Shown: one piece after another, positions 9,262 to 17,522 of the stretch
Position numbering within the stretch: the first letter of the stretch is position 1
Layout: each line of letters begins with the position of its first letter
DNA from: Rhabdaerophilum sp. SD176
GTDB taxonomy: Bacteria; Pseudomonadota; Alphaproteobacteria; Rhizobiales; Beijerinckiaceae
Direction: 5' to 3'
NCBI RefSeq assembly: GCF_030143245.1
Contig: NZ_JARJNS010000005.1
Coordinates: 248,001-312,000 of the forward strand
DNA length: 64,000 nt
Program-made: the position numbers and the translations under genes
The notes under the pieces: generated by a model
Told to the model about the DNA's origin: nothing
Database searches by the model: none
What the model saw: the letters and a program-made list of their open reading frames with translations, nothing else

Positions 9262-9278
9262 AGCACCTTTCGTGCCAA
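9262..9278 (-). promoter_or_regulatory. Sigma-54 (-24/-12) promoter of the nitrate operon
   Basis: The minus strand reads TTGGCACGAAAGGTGCT, with GG and GC separated by exactly 10 bases, which is the invariant spacing of RpoN promoters (consensus TGGCACG-N4-TTGCW). The predicted start, about 12 bases downstream of the GC, falls near 9251, at the first base of ANTAR hairpin 1. This implies general nitrogen control (NtrC-type activator) on top of nitrate-specific antitermination. I did not find a convincing NtrC site upstream; a TGCAC-containing stretch near 9394-9408 is only a weak candidate. Confidence 0.78.
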
Positions 9279-9418
9279 GTCCGGCGTTGCGCCCGAGACC
9301 TCACAGATTCTGGAATGGATTCAAGTTGTTAGAATTCCAGATGCAGCACGGTCCTTTCGGCCGGCACCGGAATTCTTTTCAGCCCGGCCGCCATGCTGCA
9401 GTGCATCATGCCGAAAAA

Positions 9419-10582
9419 TCAGGCAGGGTCCTGCCGCTGGTCCCGCAGGATCTGGCGGGCGAGATAGGCTTCCGCATCGGCGGGTTCGAATACCTCGCCG
9501 TCAAACAGCCCGGATACCGGTGCCATGCGATAGGGCTCCTCCCGGCCGCCGGATGCGGCGAAGAGTTCCGGCGCGTACGAGGCTTCCGCCCGGCGGCGTG
9601 CCTCGTCCGAAAGGGTCGTCTGGCCCCAACGGGCCATCTGCGTCAGGAACCAGATCGCCGTTTCCCGGCGGGGCGCATTCGCTTCCCCGCCGCCGAAGAC
9701 GAGGAAATCCTGCAACTGGTGCCGCCTTCCATCAGCCAGCAGCATTTTCCCGGTCAGCGGCGCGGCAATATCCTCCTTCGGCAGGTGCAGCCGGCCCGGC
9801 GCTGCGAGAATGTCGATCAGCTCGTCGGCATTTGACTTGTCCGCACACCAGGTCGCTGCACGGCGGCAGGCGCGCAGCAGCGCCTGCACCGCGTCAGGAT
9901 TCGCTTTCGCCCAGGGTGCGCGCAATCCGAGGATCTTTTCCGGCCCGTCACGCCAGATCGCCGACTTGGTGAGGACGATGCGGCCGCCGAAGCGCCGTGC
10001 GGCATGGCTGCTCCACGGCTCGCCGGCGCTGAACCCGTCGAGGCTCCCGCTGGCCAGCGCATCGGGCATGAGTGGTGGCGCAAGGATCGCCAGCTCGATA
10101 TCCCGCCCGGGCTGGATGCCGGAGGCAGCCAGCCAGTAGCGCAGCTCATAATTGTGGGAGGAATGCGGATGGACCACGGCGAGCGTCGGTTTGCCGCCTG
10201 GCCAGGTGCGCAGGGCGAGGCGCAGGGCGCGGCCGACCGACTTCGCATCATTGGCGACGACATCCGGCGCCACGCGCAGCATGGCCTGCCAGAGGGCTTC
10301 CGACACCGTGGTCGCATTGCCGCCGACGCCGAGCGTCATGGCCGCAACCACGGGCACGTCGAGCGGCGTCAGCCCGAGCGCCGCCGCCACCGGCATCGGC
10401 GCCAGCATATGCGCGGCATCGAAATGGCCGATGGCCAGCCGGTCGCGGATATTGGCCCAGGAGGTCTCGCGGACGAGTTCGATCTCGAGCCCCTCGGCGG
10501 CGGCAAAGCCCTTGTCCGCCACCACGATGGGGATCGAGGCATCAATCAGCGGGATGAAGCCGAGGCGGATGGGGGCCTTCAT
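9419..10582 (-). CDS. nasS: Nitrate sensor NasS (NrtA-like, cytoplasmic)
   Basis: 387-residue CmpA/NrtA-family protein beginning MKAPIRLGFIPLIDASIPIV, with no signal peptide, so it is not a transporter binding protein. In known systems NasS holds NasT inactive and releases it on binding nitrate or nitrite. The start overlaps the nasT stop by 4 bases, giving tight coupling of sensor and antiterminator. Downstream is the 305-base nrtA leader carrying the target RNA. The role rests on this context and on the missing signal sequence. Confidence 0.9.
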   Translation of the reverse strand: MKAPIRLGFIPLIDASIPIVVADKGFAAAEGLEIELVRETSWANIRDRLAIGHFDAAHMLAPMPVAAALGLTPLDVPVVAAMTLGVGGNATTVSEALWQAMLRVAPDVVANDAKSVGRALRLALRTWPGGKPTLAVVHPHSSHNYELRYWLAASGIQPGRDIELAILAPPLMPDALASGSLDGFSAGEPWSSHAARRFGGRIVLTKSAIWRDGPEKILGLRAPWAKANPDAVQALLRACRRAATWCADKSNADELIDILAAPGRLHLPKEDIAAPLTGKMLLADGRRHQLQDFLVFGGGEANAPRRETAIWFLTQMARWGQTTLSDEARRRAEASYAPELFAASGGREEPYRMAPVSGLFDGEVFEPADAEAYLARQILRDQRQDPA

Positions 10583-11181
10583 TCGCGATCTCCCAGGATC
10601 AGGGATGCGCTGGCGATCAGCGCGCGGGCGACATCACCCATGCGGCGGTTTTCGCGCATGGCGGTGCGCCGGAGCAGGTGATGCGCTTCGTCTTCCGTCA
10701 TGCCGCGTGTTTTCATCAGGATTGCCTTTGCCCGGTCCACGGCCTTGCGGTCTTCCAGCGCCTGGCGCGTGCCCTCCAGTTCCGACCGCAGCCGGGAATA
10801 GGCATTGAACCGGGCAATGGCCATATCCATGATCGCCTTCACCCGGTCCTGCCGCAGGCCATCGACCACATAGGCCGAAACGCCCGCATCGATCGCCGCC
10901 TCCATCATGCTGCTGTCGGACTGGTCGACGAACATCGCGATCGGCTTGTCCACGACCCGGCTCATCTGGAGCAGATACTCCAGCCGGTCGCGGTTCGGGT
11001 TCTCGAGATCGATCACGATCACATCCGGTGACAGCTCGACAATCTGGCGCATCAACCCCTGCATATCCGATAGAACGGTCACTCTCTCATGCCCGGCTTC
11101 CCGCAGCCCCGCCTCGATGATGGCGGCGCGTACCCGGTTCTCGTCGATGATCAGGACGGAAAGCTGGGCAGCCGGGATCAC
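10579..11181 (-). CDS. nasT: ANTAR-domain antiterminator NasT
   Basis: 200 residues: an N-terminal receiver-like domain (D13, D58) and a C-terminal ANTAR RNA-binding domain (about 137-190, AVDRAKAILMKTRGMTEDEA). The receiver lacks the usual conserved Thr/Ser (FVDQSD) and Lys (AYVVDGL) positions, so it is a pseudo-receiver, consistent with control by NasS binding rather than phosphorylation. It is expected to bind the hairpins at 9204-9251 and prevent termination. It is transcribed divergently from the sigma-factor gene at 11355. Confidence 0.92.
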   Translation of the reverse strand: MIPAAQLSVLIIDENRVRAAIIEAGLREAGHERVTVLSDMQGLMRQIVELSPDVIVIDLENPNRDRLEYLLQMSRVVDKPIAMFVDQSDSSMMEAAIDAGVSAYVVDGLRQDRVKAIMDMAIARFNAYSRLRSELEGTRQALEDRKAVDRAKAILMKTRGMTEDEAHHLLRRTAMRENRRMGDVARALIASASLILGDRE

Positions 11182-11354
11182 GCGCGAGGGGGCCTCTCAG
11201 ATTGTGCAGTGCGATATGGTGGCACGGATCGCGGGGGGATCAACCGAAATTTTCCCGGGACGTTCTTCCCTTTGCTTGCGCAAACGCGTCTTATGCCTGC
11301 ATCCGCCGGGCCTTCCGGGGTGTATTCCCCCTGTCGGCCCAAGCCGAGGACGAA

Positions 11355-11906
11355 ATGACGAACGACCCTGTCGGAACCGAACTGGCAACCTGCCTGCGCG
11401 ACATCGCGCAAGGCCGGGCCGATGCGTTCCGGCGCCTGTACGAGGCGGAGGCTGGCCGGATGCTGGGCATCGCGCTGCGAATCCTGAAACGCCGGTCCCT
11501 CGCGGAGGAGGCGGTCCATGATGCCTTTGTCAGCATCTGGAACCGCGCGGCCAGCTATGATGCCCGGCTCGGCAGCCCGCGTGGCTGGATCCACACGATC
11601 GTCCGGAACCGCGCGCTGAACATCCTGCGTGGCGAGGCCCGGACGGAGCTGACCGATTCGCTGGAACCGCTTGAGATCGCCTCCGGGGACGAGAATCCCG
11701 AGGAGGCGGTCGGGCGCCTGTCCGATGCCGAGGCGCTCAGGCATTGCCTCGATCGCCTCGAGACGGCGCCGCGCCACGCCGTGGTGCTCGCCTATGTCGA
11801 GGGGCTGAGCCATGGCGAGATCGCAGAACGGTTGCGGATCCCGCTCGGCACCATCAAGAGCCGGATCCGGCGGTCACTGCTTGCGCTGAAGGAGTGCCTT
11901 GGATGA
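11355..11906 (+). CDS. ECF-family RNA polymerase sigma factor
   Basis: 183 residues with sigma-70 region 2 (FRRLYEAEAGRMLGIALRIL through AFVSIWNRAASYD) and region 4 (CLDRLETAPRHAVVLAYVEG, then SHGEIAERLRIPLGTIKSRI), the minimal ECF layout. I start at ATG 11355 after GAGGACGAA; the frame is open upstream but those residues resemble non-coding sequence. The stop overlaps the start of the anti-sigma gene by 4 bases (ATGA). I could not identify a matching ECF-type promoter in the 173-base divergent gap, so autoregulation is unproven, and the inducing signal is unknown. Confidence 0.9.
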   Translation: MTNDPVGTELATCLRDIAQGRADAFRRLYEAEAGRMLGIALRILKRRSLAEEAVHDAFVSIWNRAASYDARLGSPRGWIHTIVRNRALNILRGEARTELTDSLEPLEIASGDENPEEAVGRLSDAEALRHCLDRLETAPRHAVVLAYVEGLSHGEIAERLRIPLGTIKSRIRRSLLALKECLG

Positions 11907-12616
11907 GTCTCTCGCGGGATGACATGGCTCTTGCGGGAGAATTCGTTCTCGGCGTGCTGGACAGGGGCGAGCGGGCGGCACTCGAGCGGCGCATCCAGCG
12001 GGATCCGGCCTTTGCCGAGGCGGTGGCGGAATGGCAGCGGCATTTCGCCGGGTTGGATGCTAGTGCACCGGAACTTACGCCCTCTCCCGAACTCTGGTCC
12101 CGCATCGAGGCCAGCCGCCTGGCCTTCAGGGCGGAACGTGCGGCACCGCGCGAGCGTGTCGGGCTGGCCGGGCTCTGGGACTCGCTCCGTCTCTGGCGCC
12201 CGCTCGGGCTGGCCGGCACCCTGGCCTCACTCATCCTCGGCATCGCCCTGCTGATCCGGGTTGCTGCCGGCCCGGAAGCGCCGCAACTTGTCGCGGTGCT
12301 CTCGGTGCCGGATGGCCGGGCTGCCGCCGTGGTCCATGCCTATGCCAACGGGACCGTCCAGCTCATTCCGCTCGATACGATTCCCGTTCCCGATGGCCGG
12401 GTTCTCGAGGTCTGGACGCTGCAGACCCGCGAGCAGGGCCCCGTCTCGCTGGCGCGGATGGACCGCGCCCGCACGATCAAGCTGGAACTCAGGGGGCTTT
12501 CGCCCGCACAGGTCGGCCATCTGTTCGAGATCACCCTCGAGCCGCAAGGCGGCTCCCCCACGGGCAAGCCCACGGGGCCGATCCTGATGAAAGGCCTCGC
12601 GGCAACCCGGCTCTGA
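11903..12616 (+). CDS. Membrane anti-sigma factor, RskA/anti-sigma-K type
   Basis: 237 residues, overlapping the ECF gene by 4 bases. The N-terminal cytoplasmic part (LAGEFVLGVLDRGERAALER) is a zinc-finger-less anti-sigma domain. One membrane segment follows at about residues 97-120 (LGLAGTLASLILGIALLIRV). The exported C-terminal half (VVHAYANGTVQLIPLDTIPV through GHLFEITLEP) resembles the anti-sigma-K (RskA) domain. It presumably tethers the sigma factor to the membrane until an envelope or oxidative cue triggers release; the cue is not visible here. Confidence 0.87.
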   Translation: MSLSRDDMALAGEFVLGVLDRGERAALERRIQRDPAFAEAVAEWQRHFAGLDASAPELTPSPELWSRIEASRLAFRAERAAPRERVGLAGLWDSLRLWRPLGLAGTLASLILGIALLIRVAAGPEAPQLVAVLSVPDGRAAAVVHAYANGTVQLIPLDTIPVPDGRVLEVWTLQTREQGPVSLARMDRARTIKLELRGLSPAQVGHLFEITLEPQGGSPTGKPTGPILMKGLAATRL

Positions 12617-12632
12617 GCCCGGCCTTCACGGC

Positions 12633-13277
12633 CTATTCGAAATCGGGCTGGTTTTCCGGCCGCGCGGCCTCGAAGGCCGGCAGGGCGAGGCATGCCGCCT
12701 CGATGGCCAGCAGCCGGTCCAGCCCGTCTGCCGGTGCGTTCCAGCGGCGGAGATTGTAGAGCTGCGGCACCAGGCAGCAATCGGCGAGGGTCGGATTGTC
12801 GCCGAACGAGAACCGCGTTCCCTCCGGAAGAAGCGCCTGATAGGCCAGCAGGCCGTTCCGCATCCAGTGATGCATCCAGGTGATGACATCCTCCTGGCTG
12901 TGCCCGAATTCCGACTTGAGATAGGCCCCGACGCGGGAATTGTTTACCGGGTGGATGTCGCAGGCGATGACCTGCGCCGCCGCGCGGATCTGCGCCCTCG
13001 CAAGCGCATTGCCCGGCAGAAGCGGCGGCTCGGGCCGGATCTCCTCGAGATATTCGATGATGGCGAGGCTCTGGACGATGGCCGTGCCCTCCTCGGTAAC
13101 AAGGGCCGGTACCGTGGCATTCGGGTTGATGCGGCGGAAGGCCTCGCTCTTCTGCTCGCCCCCGTTCCGCACGAGGTGGATGAAGCGTGGCTCGGCTGCC
13201 AAGCCCTTCAGGCCAAGCGCGATCCGCACGCGATAGGCGGCGGAGGAGCGGTAATAGGTGTAGAGCGTCAGTGCCAT
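12633..13277 (-). CDS. maiA: Maleylacetoacetate isomerase (zeta-class GST)
   Basis: 214 residues with the zeta-class signature SSAAYRVRIAL near the N-terminus (residues about 11-21), the active-site serine region of glutathione-dependent maleylacetoacetate isomerase. It isomerises maleylacetoacetate to fumarylacetoacetate in tyrosine/homogentisate breakdown. It lies 100 bases downstream of hpd on the same strand, which supports the pathway; homogentisate dioxygenase and fumarylacetoacetase are not in this window. It converges with the anti-sigma gene, 16 bases away. Confidence 0.93.
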   Translation of the reverse strand: MALTLYTYYRSSAAYRVRIALGLKGLAAEPRFIHLVRNGGEQKSEAFRRINPNATVPALVTEEGTAIVQSLAIIEYLEEIRPEPPLLPGNALARAQIRAAAQVIACDIHPVNNSRVGAYLKSEFGHSQEDVITWMHHWMRNGLLAYQALLPEGTRFSFGDNPTLADCCLVPQLYNLRRWNAPADGLDRLLAIEAACLALPAFEAARPENQPDFE

Positions 13278-13377
13278 GGCGATCCCTGTCCTGTCTGCCG
13301 GCAGGGTGCCGCCTTCCGGGCCGCAAAATCAAGCAGGCTCGGGGGGCGGACCGGCGCCGTCCCCCGGGACCGGCGCC

Positions 13378-14493
13378 TTACTCCGCCGCCTGGACCTTCA
13401 GCACGCCGCGGCGGATCTGGTCTTCCTCGATCGATTCGAACAGGGCGCGGAAATTGCCCTCGCCAAAGCCGTCATCGCCCTTGCGCTGGATGAACTCGAA
13501 GAAGATCGGCCCGATCACCGTTTTCGAGAAGATCTGCAGCAGGATGCGCGTCACGCCGCCATCGACCACGCCCTCGCCGTCGATCAGGATGCCATGCTTG
13601 CGCATCGCCTCGATCGGCTCCTGATGGCCCACAACGCGGGCCTGGCTCTTCTCGTAATAGGTATCCGGCGGGCCCGGCATGAAGCGGATGCCGTTTTCAG
13701 CCAGAAGATCGGTCGAGCGGTAGATATTCTCGGTCGCGACCGCGATATGCTGGATGCCTTCGCCCTTGTATTTCTTGAGATATTCCTCGATCTGCGAATG
13801 CTCGTCGGCGCTTTCGTTGATCGGGATGCGGATCCGGCCGCAGGGCGAGGTCAGCGCCCGCGAGAACAGGCCGGTCAGCTTGCCTTCGATGTCGAAGAAG
13901 CGGATCTGCCGGAAATTGAACAGGGTGATGTAGAAATTCGACCACTTGTCCATGTTCCCGCGGAACACGTTATGGGTGAGGTGGTCGAGATAATAGAAGC
14001 CATGCCCTTCCGGCTTCGGATCGACCGGGCCGAGCCAGGTGAAATCCGGGTGCGAATAGAGCGAGCCTTTCGCGCCATAGGTATCGACGAAATAGAGAAT
14101 CGAGCCGCCGATGCCCTTGATGGCCGGCACGTCGAAGGTCTTGTCCTCGCCCTCATAGGGCTCGGCGCCAAGGCTCACCGCATGGGCGAAAGCGTGCTCG
14201 GCATCGACCACGCGCCAGCCCATCGAGGGCGCGCAGGGGCCGTGCTCGGCGACGAAACGCGCGGCGAAGGAGGTCGGCTCGGCGTTGAGCACATAGTTGA
14301 TGTCGCCCTGGCGATAGATCGTGATCGCCTTCTTCTTGTGCCGGGCCACAGGCTTGTAGCCCATCTGCTGGAACAGGATGGCCAGTTTTTCCGGCTGCGG
14401 ATGGGCGAATTCGACAAACTCGAACCCATCTGTCCCGGCCGGATTATCCGGGCTGATCATGGCGGGCGGTGCGTTATGCGGAAACGGACCCAA
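13378..14493 (-). CDS. hpd: 4-hydroxyphenylpyruvate dioxygenase
   Basis: 371 residues with this start; converts 4-hydroxyphenylpyruvate to homogentisate. Two vicinal-oxygen-chelate domains are visible, with iron-ligand contexts YYLDHLTHNV, IQHIAVATENIY and FFEFIQRKGDDGFGEGNF. I choose a TTG start at 14493: it gives an N-terminus reading (M)GPFPHNAPPAMISPDNPAG, which matches the conserved start of alphaproteobacterial homologues, and it follows GGGAGAGAGCC. Alternatives are ATG 14460 (no ribosome site) and ATG 14523 or further upstream. It is divergent from the Lrp-type regulator at 14643. Confidence 0.93.
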   Translation of the reverse strand: MGPFPHNAPPAMISPDNPAGTDGFEFVEFAHPQPEKLAILFQQMGYKPVARHKKKAITIYRQGDINYVLNAEPTSFAARFVAEHGPCAPSMGWRVVDAEHAFAHAVSLGAEPYEGEDKTFDVPAIKGIGGSILYFVDTYGAKGSLYSHPDFTWLGPVDPKPEGHGFYYLDHLTHNVFRGNMDKWSNFYITLFNFRQIRFFDIEGKLTGLFSRALTSPCGRIRIPINESADEHSQIEEYLKKYKGEGIQHIAVATENIYRSTDLLAENGIRFMPGPPDTYYEKSQARVVGHQEPIEAMRKHGILIDGEGVVDGGVTRILLQIFSKTVIGPIFFEFIQRKGDDGFGEGNFRALFESIEEDQIRRGVLKVQAAE

Positions 14494-14642
14494 GGCTCTC
14501 TCCCGTGATGTGACGGAGGACATGCCTCCTTGGACCAAAGGATAACGCGCTTCGCATGCACGAGGCGCGCATTCGGAAGAGACCTTATGCATGAACACGG
14601 CGATCAATTGCGGAATCTCTCTGAATTGTGCATGATCTGTGC

Positions 14643-15110
14643 ATGGATCCGTTCGACATGCGCATTCTCGCCGCCTTGCAGCAGGACGGGCGGCTCACCA
14701 ACAACGAACTGGCGGAGAAGGTCGGCCTCTCCGCTTCACAATGCTCCCGCCGTCGCCAGCATCTCGAGGCGGAAGGGACGATCCGCGCCTATCACGCCGC
14801 GCTCGAGCCGGCTGCGATCGGCTTGCATGTCCATGCCTTCGTGCAGGTGACCCTGGCCACGCATTCGCCGGACAACGCCCGCCGCTTCCAGCGGCTGGTC
14901 GAGGGCCTCGACGAGGTTCTCGAGGCCTTTGCCGTGACCGGCGAGGCCGATTACCTGATCCGCCTTGTGGTGCCGGACCTGCCGGCCCTTGCCCGCATCC
15001 TCAACGAAGTCTTCCTGCCGCATGAGAGCGTGGCGCATGTGCGCTCCTCCATCGGGCTGACCTGCCTGAAGGACAGCCGCATCCTGCCGATGCCGCCGCC
15101 CCGGGCGTGA
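14643..15110 (+). CDS. Lrp/AsnC-family transcriptional regulator
   Basis: 155 residues (160 if ATG 14628 is used): an N-terminal winged helix (FDMRILAALQQDGRLTNNEL, then KVGLSASQCSRRRQHLEAEG) and a C-terminal RAM ligand-binding domain (residues about 65-140). The divergent hpd gene makes it the probable regulator of tyrosine or homogentisate catabolism, with an aromatic amino acid as plausible effector; that is inference from position. The intergenic stretch holds repeated GTGCATG/ATGCATGA motifs (14584-14592 and 14630-14646), possible operator elements. Confidence 0.9.
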   Translation: MDPFDMRILAALQQDGRLTNNELAEKVGLSASQCSRRRQHLEAEGTIRAYHAALEPAAIGLHVHAFVQVTLATHSPDNARRFQRLVEGLDEVLEAFAVTGEADYLIRLVVPDLPALARILNEVFLPHESVAHVRSSIGLTCLKDSRILPMPPPRA

Positions 15111-15251
15111 GTTTCACGCGAGCGTGATGGATGCCGCTGTGGAGCCTTGCGGTTTTGCCGCCCGCGCGCGATGCCCGAGCCTGTCCTTCACCGTGATTCT
15201 GTCTAGATTGACGGGATAGTCTCGCGCATCCACGCGCCTCAGGGATTTCTG

Positions 15252-17348
15252 ATGACGATGCACCCTCTCCAGCGCCTTCTGGCCTTTGCCGTTGCGGCCA
15301 TGTCCGTCCTGGCGATCGCCCTGAATCTTGTCGGCCTTGTCGGACAGGTTCCGCTCTATGTCTCCGCTGCCGGACTCTTCCTCGCCGGGGGCATGCTGGC
15401 CACGCCCGGGATCGGCGCCTATCTGCGCTTCTTCATCGTCTTCTACGGTTTCGGCTATCTCCTGCTGATGGCCATCGTGATCCTCGGCGGCCTGACGGGC
15501 TTAAGCTGGCTCAAGCTTGTCCCGCCGCTCACGGCCTTCACGGCGGCCGCTTTCGGCCTTCTCGCCATCCTGCTGGCGCGGCTGCCGATCACCAAGCGCG
15601 TCTTTGCCATCGCCGATCCCTATTTCGAAACCGCGGATCGGGGCACGCTCAGCCTCTGGCCGATCCCGAAGGTCAATGCACCGGAACGCTGGATCGCCTT
15701 CGTCCTGCTCGGCGTGATCATCGTGATCAACCTTGCGCAGGTCGGCATCACGGTGCGGCTAAACCAGTGGAACCGCGAATTTTATGATGCCATCCAGAAC
15801 AAGAACCAGCCGGAATTCTGGCGCCAGCTTCTGGAAGTCTGGATGCCGATCGTTGCGGTCTTCATCCTGTCCAACATCATCGAGCTGGTGCTGGTCTCGG
15901 TTTTCAAGATCCGCTGGCGCGAATGGATGACCAACCGCCTGTCCGGCCGCTGGCTAGACAACAGCACGCATTACACGTTGCAGTTCGGCCACGCCATCGA
16001 CAACCCGGACCAGCGCATCCAGGAGGATGTCCGGAAATATACCGAGACCACGTATACCCTGACGATCCAGATGATCGCGCAGATCTCCTCGCTGGTCTCC
16101 TTCTCGGTCATTCTCTGGAACCTCTCGGCCAACCTGCCGATTCCGGGCACCGAAACCAAGCTTCCGGGCATGCTGTTCTGGATTGCCCTTGTCTATGCCG
16201 GCATCGGCACGATCCTCGCGCATTTCATCGGCCGCCGCCTGATCCGGCTCAATTTCGAGCAGGAGAAATACGAGGCGGATTTCCGTTATCTCCTTGCGCG
16301 TCTGCGGGAGTTCAACGAGCCCATCGCCCTGCTTCGGGGCGAGCCGACCGAGAAGCAGCGCCTTGGCGGCCGGTTCCGGCGGGTCGCGTCGAACTACATG
16401 GAAATCATCGGCGTCGCGAAATGGCTCAATGCCTTCACAAGCTTCTATGGCATGGCCAACAGCGTCATCCCGATCGTGATCCTCGCGCCGTTCTATTTCC
16501 TCGACAAGATCACGCTCGGCATCATGTTCCAGACGGCCAGCGCCTTCGGGCGCGTGGATGCCGCGCTCTCGTTCTTCATCGACCGCTACTCGACCATCGC
16601 GGATTACAAGGCCGTGGTGGATCGCCTCACCGGTTTCGAGCAATCGATTGATTCCGCGCGGGAAACGCAGAAAGCTACGGCCATCCGCCCCGCCCGGGCG
16701 TCCAGCCCTGACCTCGTGATCCCGCAGCTCGAACTGGCCTTGCCCGATGGCCGGACCATTGCCCGCATCCGCGACCTCGCCTTCCGCAAGGGCCAGCGCA
16801 CCTTGCTGGTCGGGCCGTCCGGTTCAGGCAAGTCGACGTTGTTCCGCGCCATTTCCGGGATCTGGCCCTTCGGATCGGGCACGGTCGACATCCCTGCCGG
16901 GGCCAGCGTGATGTTGCTGCCGCAGCGGCCCTATATCCCGATGGGCACCTTGCGCGGCGCGGTGTCCTATCCCTCGGTCGAGGGCGTGCATGATGATGCG
17001 TCGATCGTTACTGCGCTCGAGGCCGTCCGCCTGCCGGCCCTTGTCACCCGGCTCGATGAGGAGGCGAACTGGTCACAGGTCCTCTCCGGCGGCGAGCAGC
17101 AGCGTCTTGCCGTGGCACGCGCGCTCCTCGCCAGGCCGGATTGGCTGCTGCTCGACGAATCCACCTCCGCGCTTGACGAGCCGCTTGAGGATGCGATCTA
17201 TGCCGCGATTGCGCGCCTCCTGCCCGAAACCTCGGTCATCTCGATCGGCCACCGGTCGAGCCTGATCGACAACCATGATCGCCGGGTCGAGATGCGCATG
17301 GGCCCCGATTCGCTCTACAGCATCGAGGAGTCCCGACAGCCTGCGTAA
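15252..17348 (+). CDS. SbmA/BacA/YddA-like ABC transporter, fused membrane and ATPase domains
   Basis: 698 residues. The core is the SbmA_BacA-type membrane domain (WIAFVLLGVIIVINLAQVGI, then NQWNREFYDAIQNKNQPEFW) followed by an ABC ATPase: Walker A GPSGSGKST (521-529), signature LSGGEQQR near 611 and WLLLDESTSAL. About 130 extra N-terminal residues contain four predicted membrane helices not found in classical YddA (about 560 residues). Relatives such as BclA, Rv1819c and YddA move peptides or vitamin-like compounds; the substrate here is unknown. It appears monocistronic. Confidence 0.88.
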   Translation: MTMHPLQRLLAFAVAAMSVLAIALNLVGLVGQVPLYVSAAGLFLAGGMLATPGIGAYLRFFIVFYGFGYLLLMAIVILGGLTGLSWLKLVPPLTAFTAAAFGLLAILLARLPITKRVFAIADPYFETADRGTLSLWPIPKVNAPERWIAFVLLGVIIVINLAQVGITVRLNQWNREFYDAIQNKNQPEFWRQLLEVWMPIVAVFILSNIIELVLVSVFKIRWREWMTNRLSGRWLDNSTHYTLQFGHAIDNPDQRIQEDVRKYTETTYTLTIQMIAQISSLVSFSVILWNLSANLPIPGTETKLPGMLFWIALVYAGIGTILAHFIGRRLIRLNFEQEKYEADFRYLLARLREFNEPIALLRGEPTEKQRLGGRFRRVASNYMEIIGVAKWLNAFTSFYGMANSVIPIVILAPFYFLDKITLGIMFQTASAFGRVDAALSFFIDRYSTIADYKAVVDRLTGFEQSIDSARETQKATAIRPARASSPDLVIPQLELALPDGRTIARIRDLAFRKGQRTLLVGPSGSGKSTLFRAISGIWPFGSGTVDIPAGASVMLLPQRPYIPMGTLRGAVSYPSVEGVHDDASIVTALEAVRLPALVTRLDEEANWSQVLSGGEQQRLAVARALLARPDWLLLDESTSALDEPLEDAIYAAIARLLPETSVISIGHRSSLIDNHDRRVEMRMGPDSLYSIEESRQPA

Positions 17349-17444
17349 TCATACGTGGCGTTTTTGGTGATCCATCCGCAGAAAGCGGGCGTAAAATAAT
17401 CAAGACGCGCCGATGGTTTGCCCCCCGCTCGCCTCGTGCGCTTC

Positions 17445-17477
17445 AAGAGGTCGCCCGCCCCCCGCGAGCGGCCTCTT
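17445..17477 (+). terminator. Possible terminator hairpin after the ABC transporter gene
   Basis: AAGAGG (17445-17450) and CCTCTT (17472-17477) form the outer arms, with inner CGC/GCG pairing and a C-rich loop. A short T-containing tract (TTTCCGTTTT) follows on the plus strand. It sits in the 174-base gap between the convergent ABC transporter and hisG genes, where a terminator is expected, but the stem is imperfect. Confidence 0.4.
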
Positions 17478-17522
17478 TCCGTTTTCGCAGCAGGGTGGCT
17501 CGCTGCTCGCTCCTCGCGGCGA

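Noticed and set aside
9419-10582. Second nitrate-binding transport protein
   Set aside because: No signal peptide and a 4-base overlap with the ANTAR gene; it is the sensor NasS rather than a transporter part.
11182-11354. Possible ECF-type promoter (GGAAC/CGTC pair) before the sigma gene
   Set aside because: A CGTC exists but no -35-like element lies at 16-17 bases; spacing does not fit.
17349-17522. A small gene in the gap between the ABC transporter and hisG
   Set aside because: Short plus-strand frames here run into hisG antisense and have no family resemblance or ribosome site; the gap is explained by converging gene ends and a hairpin.
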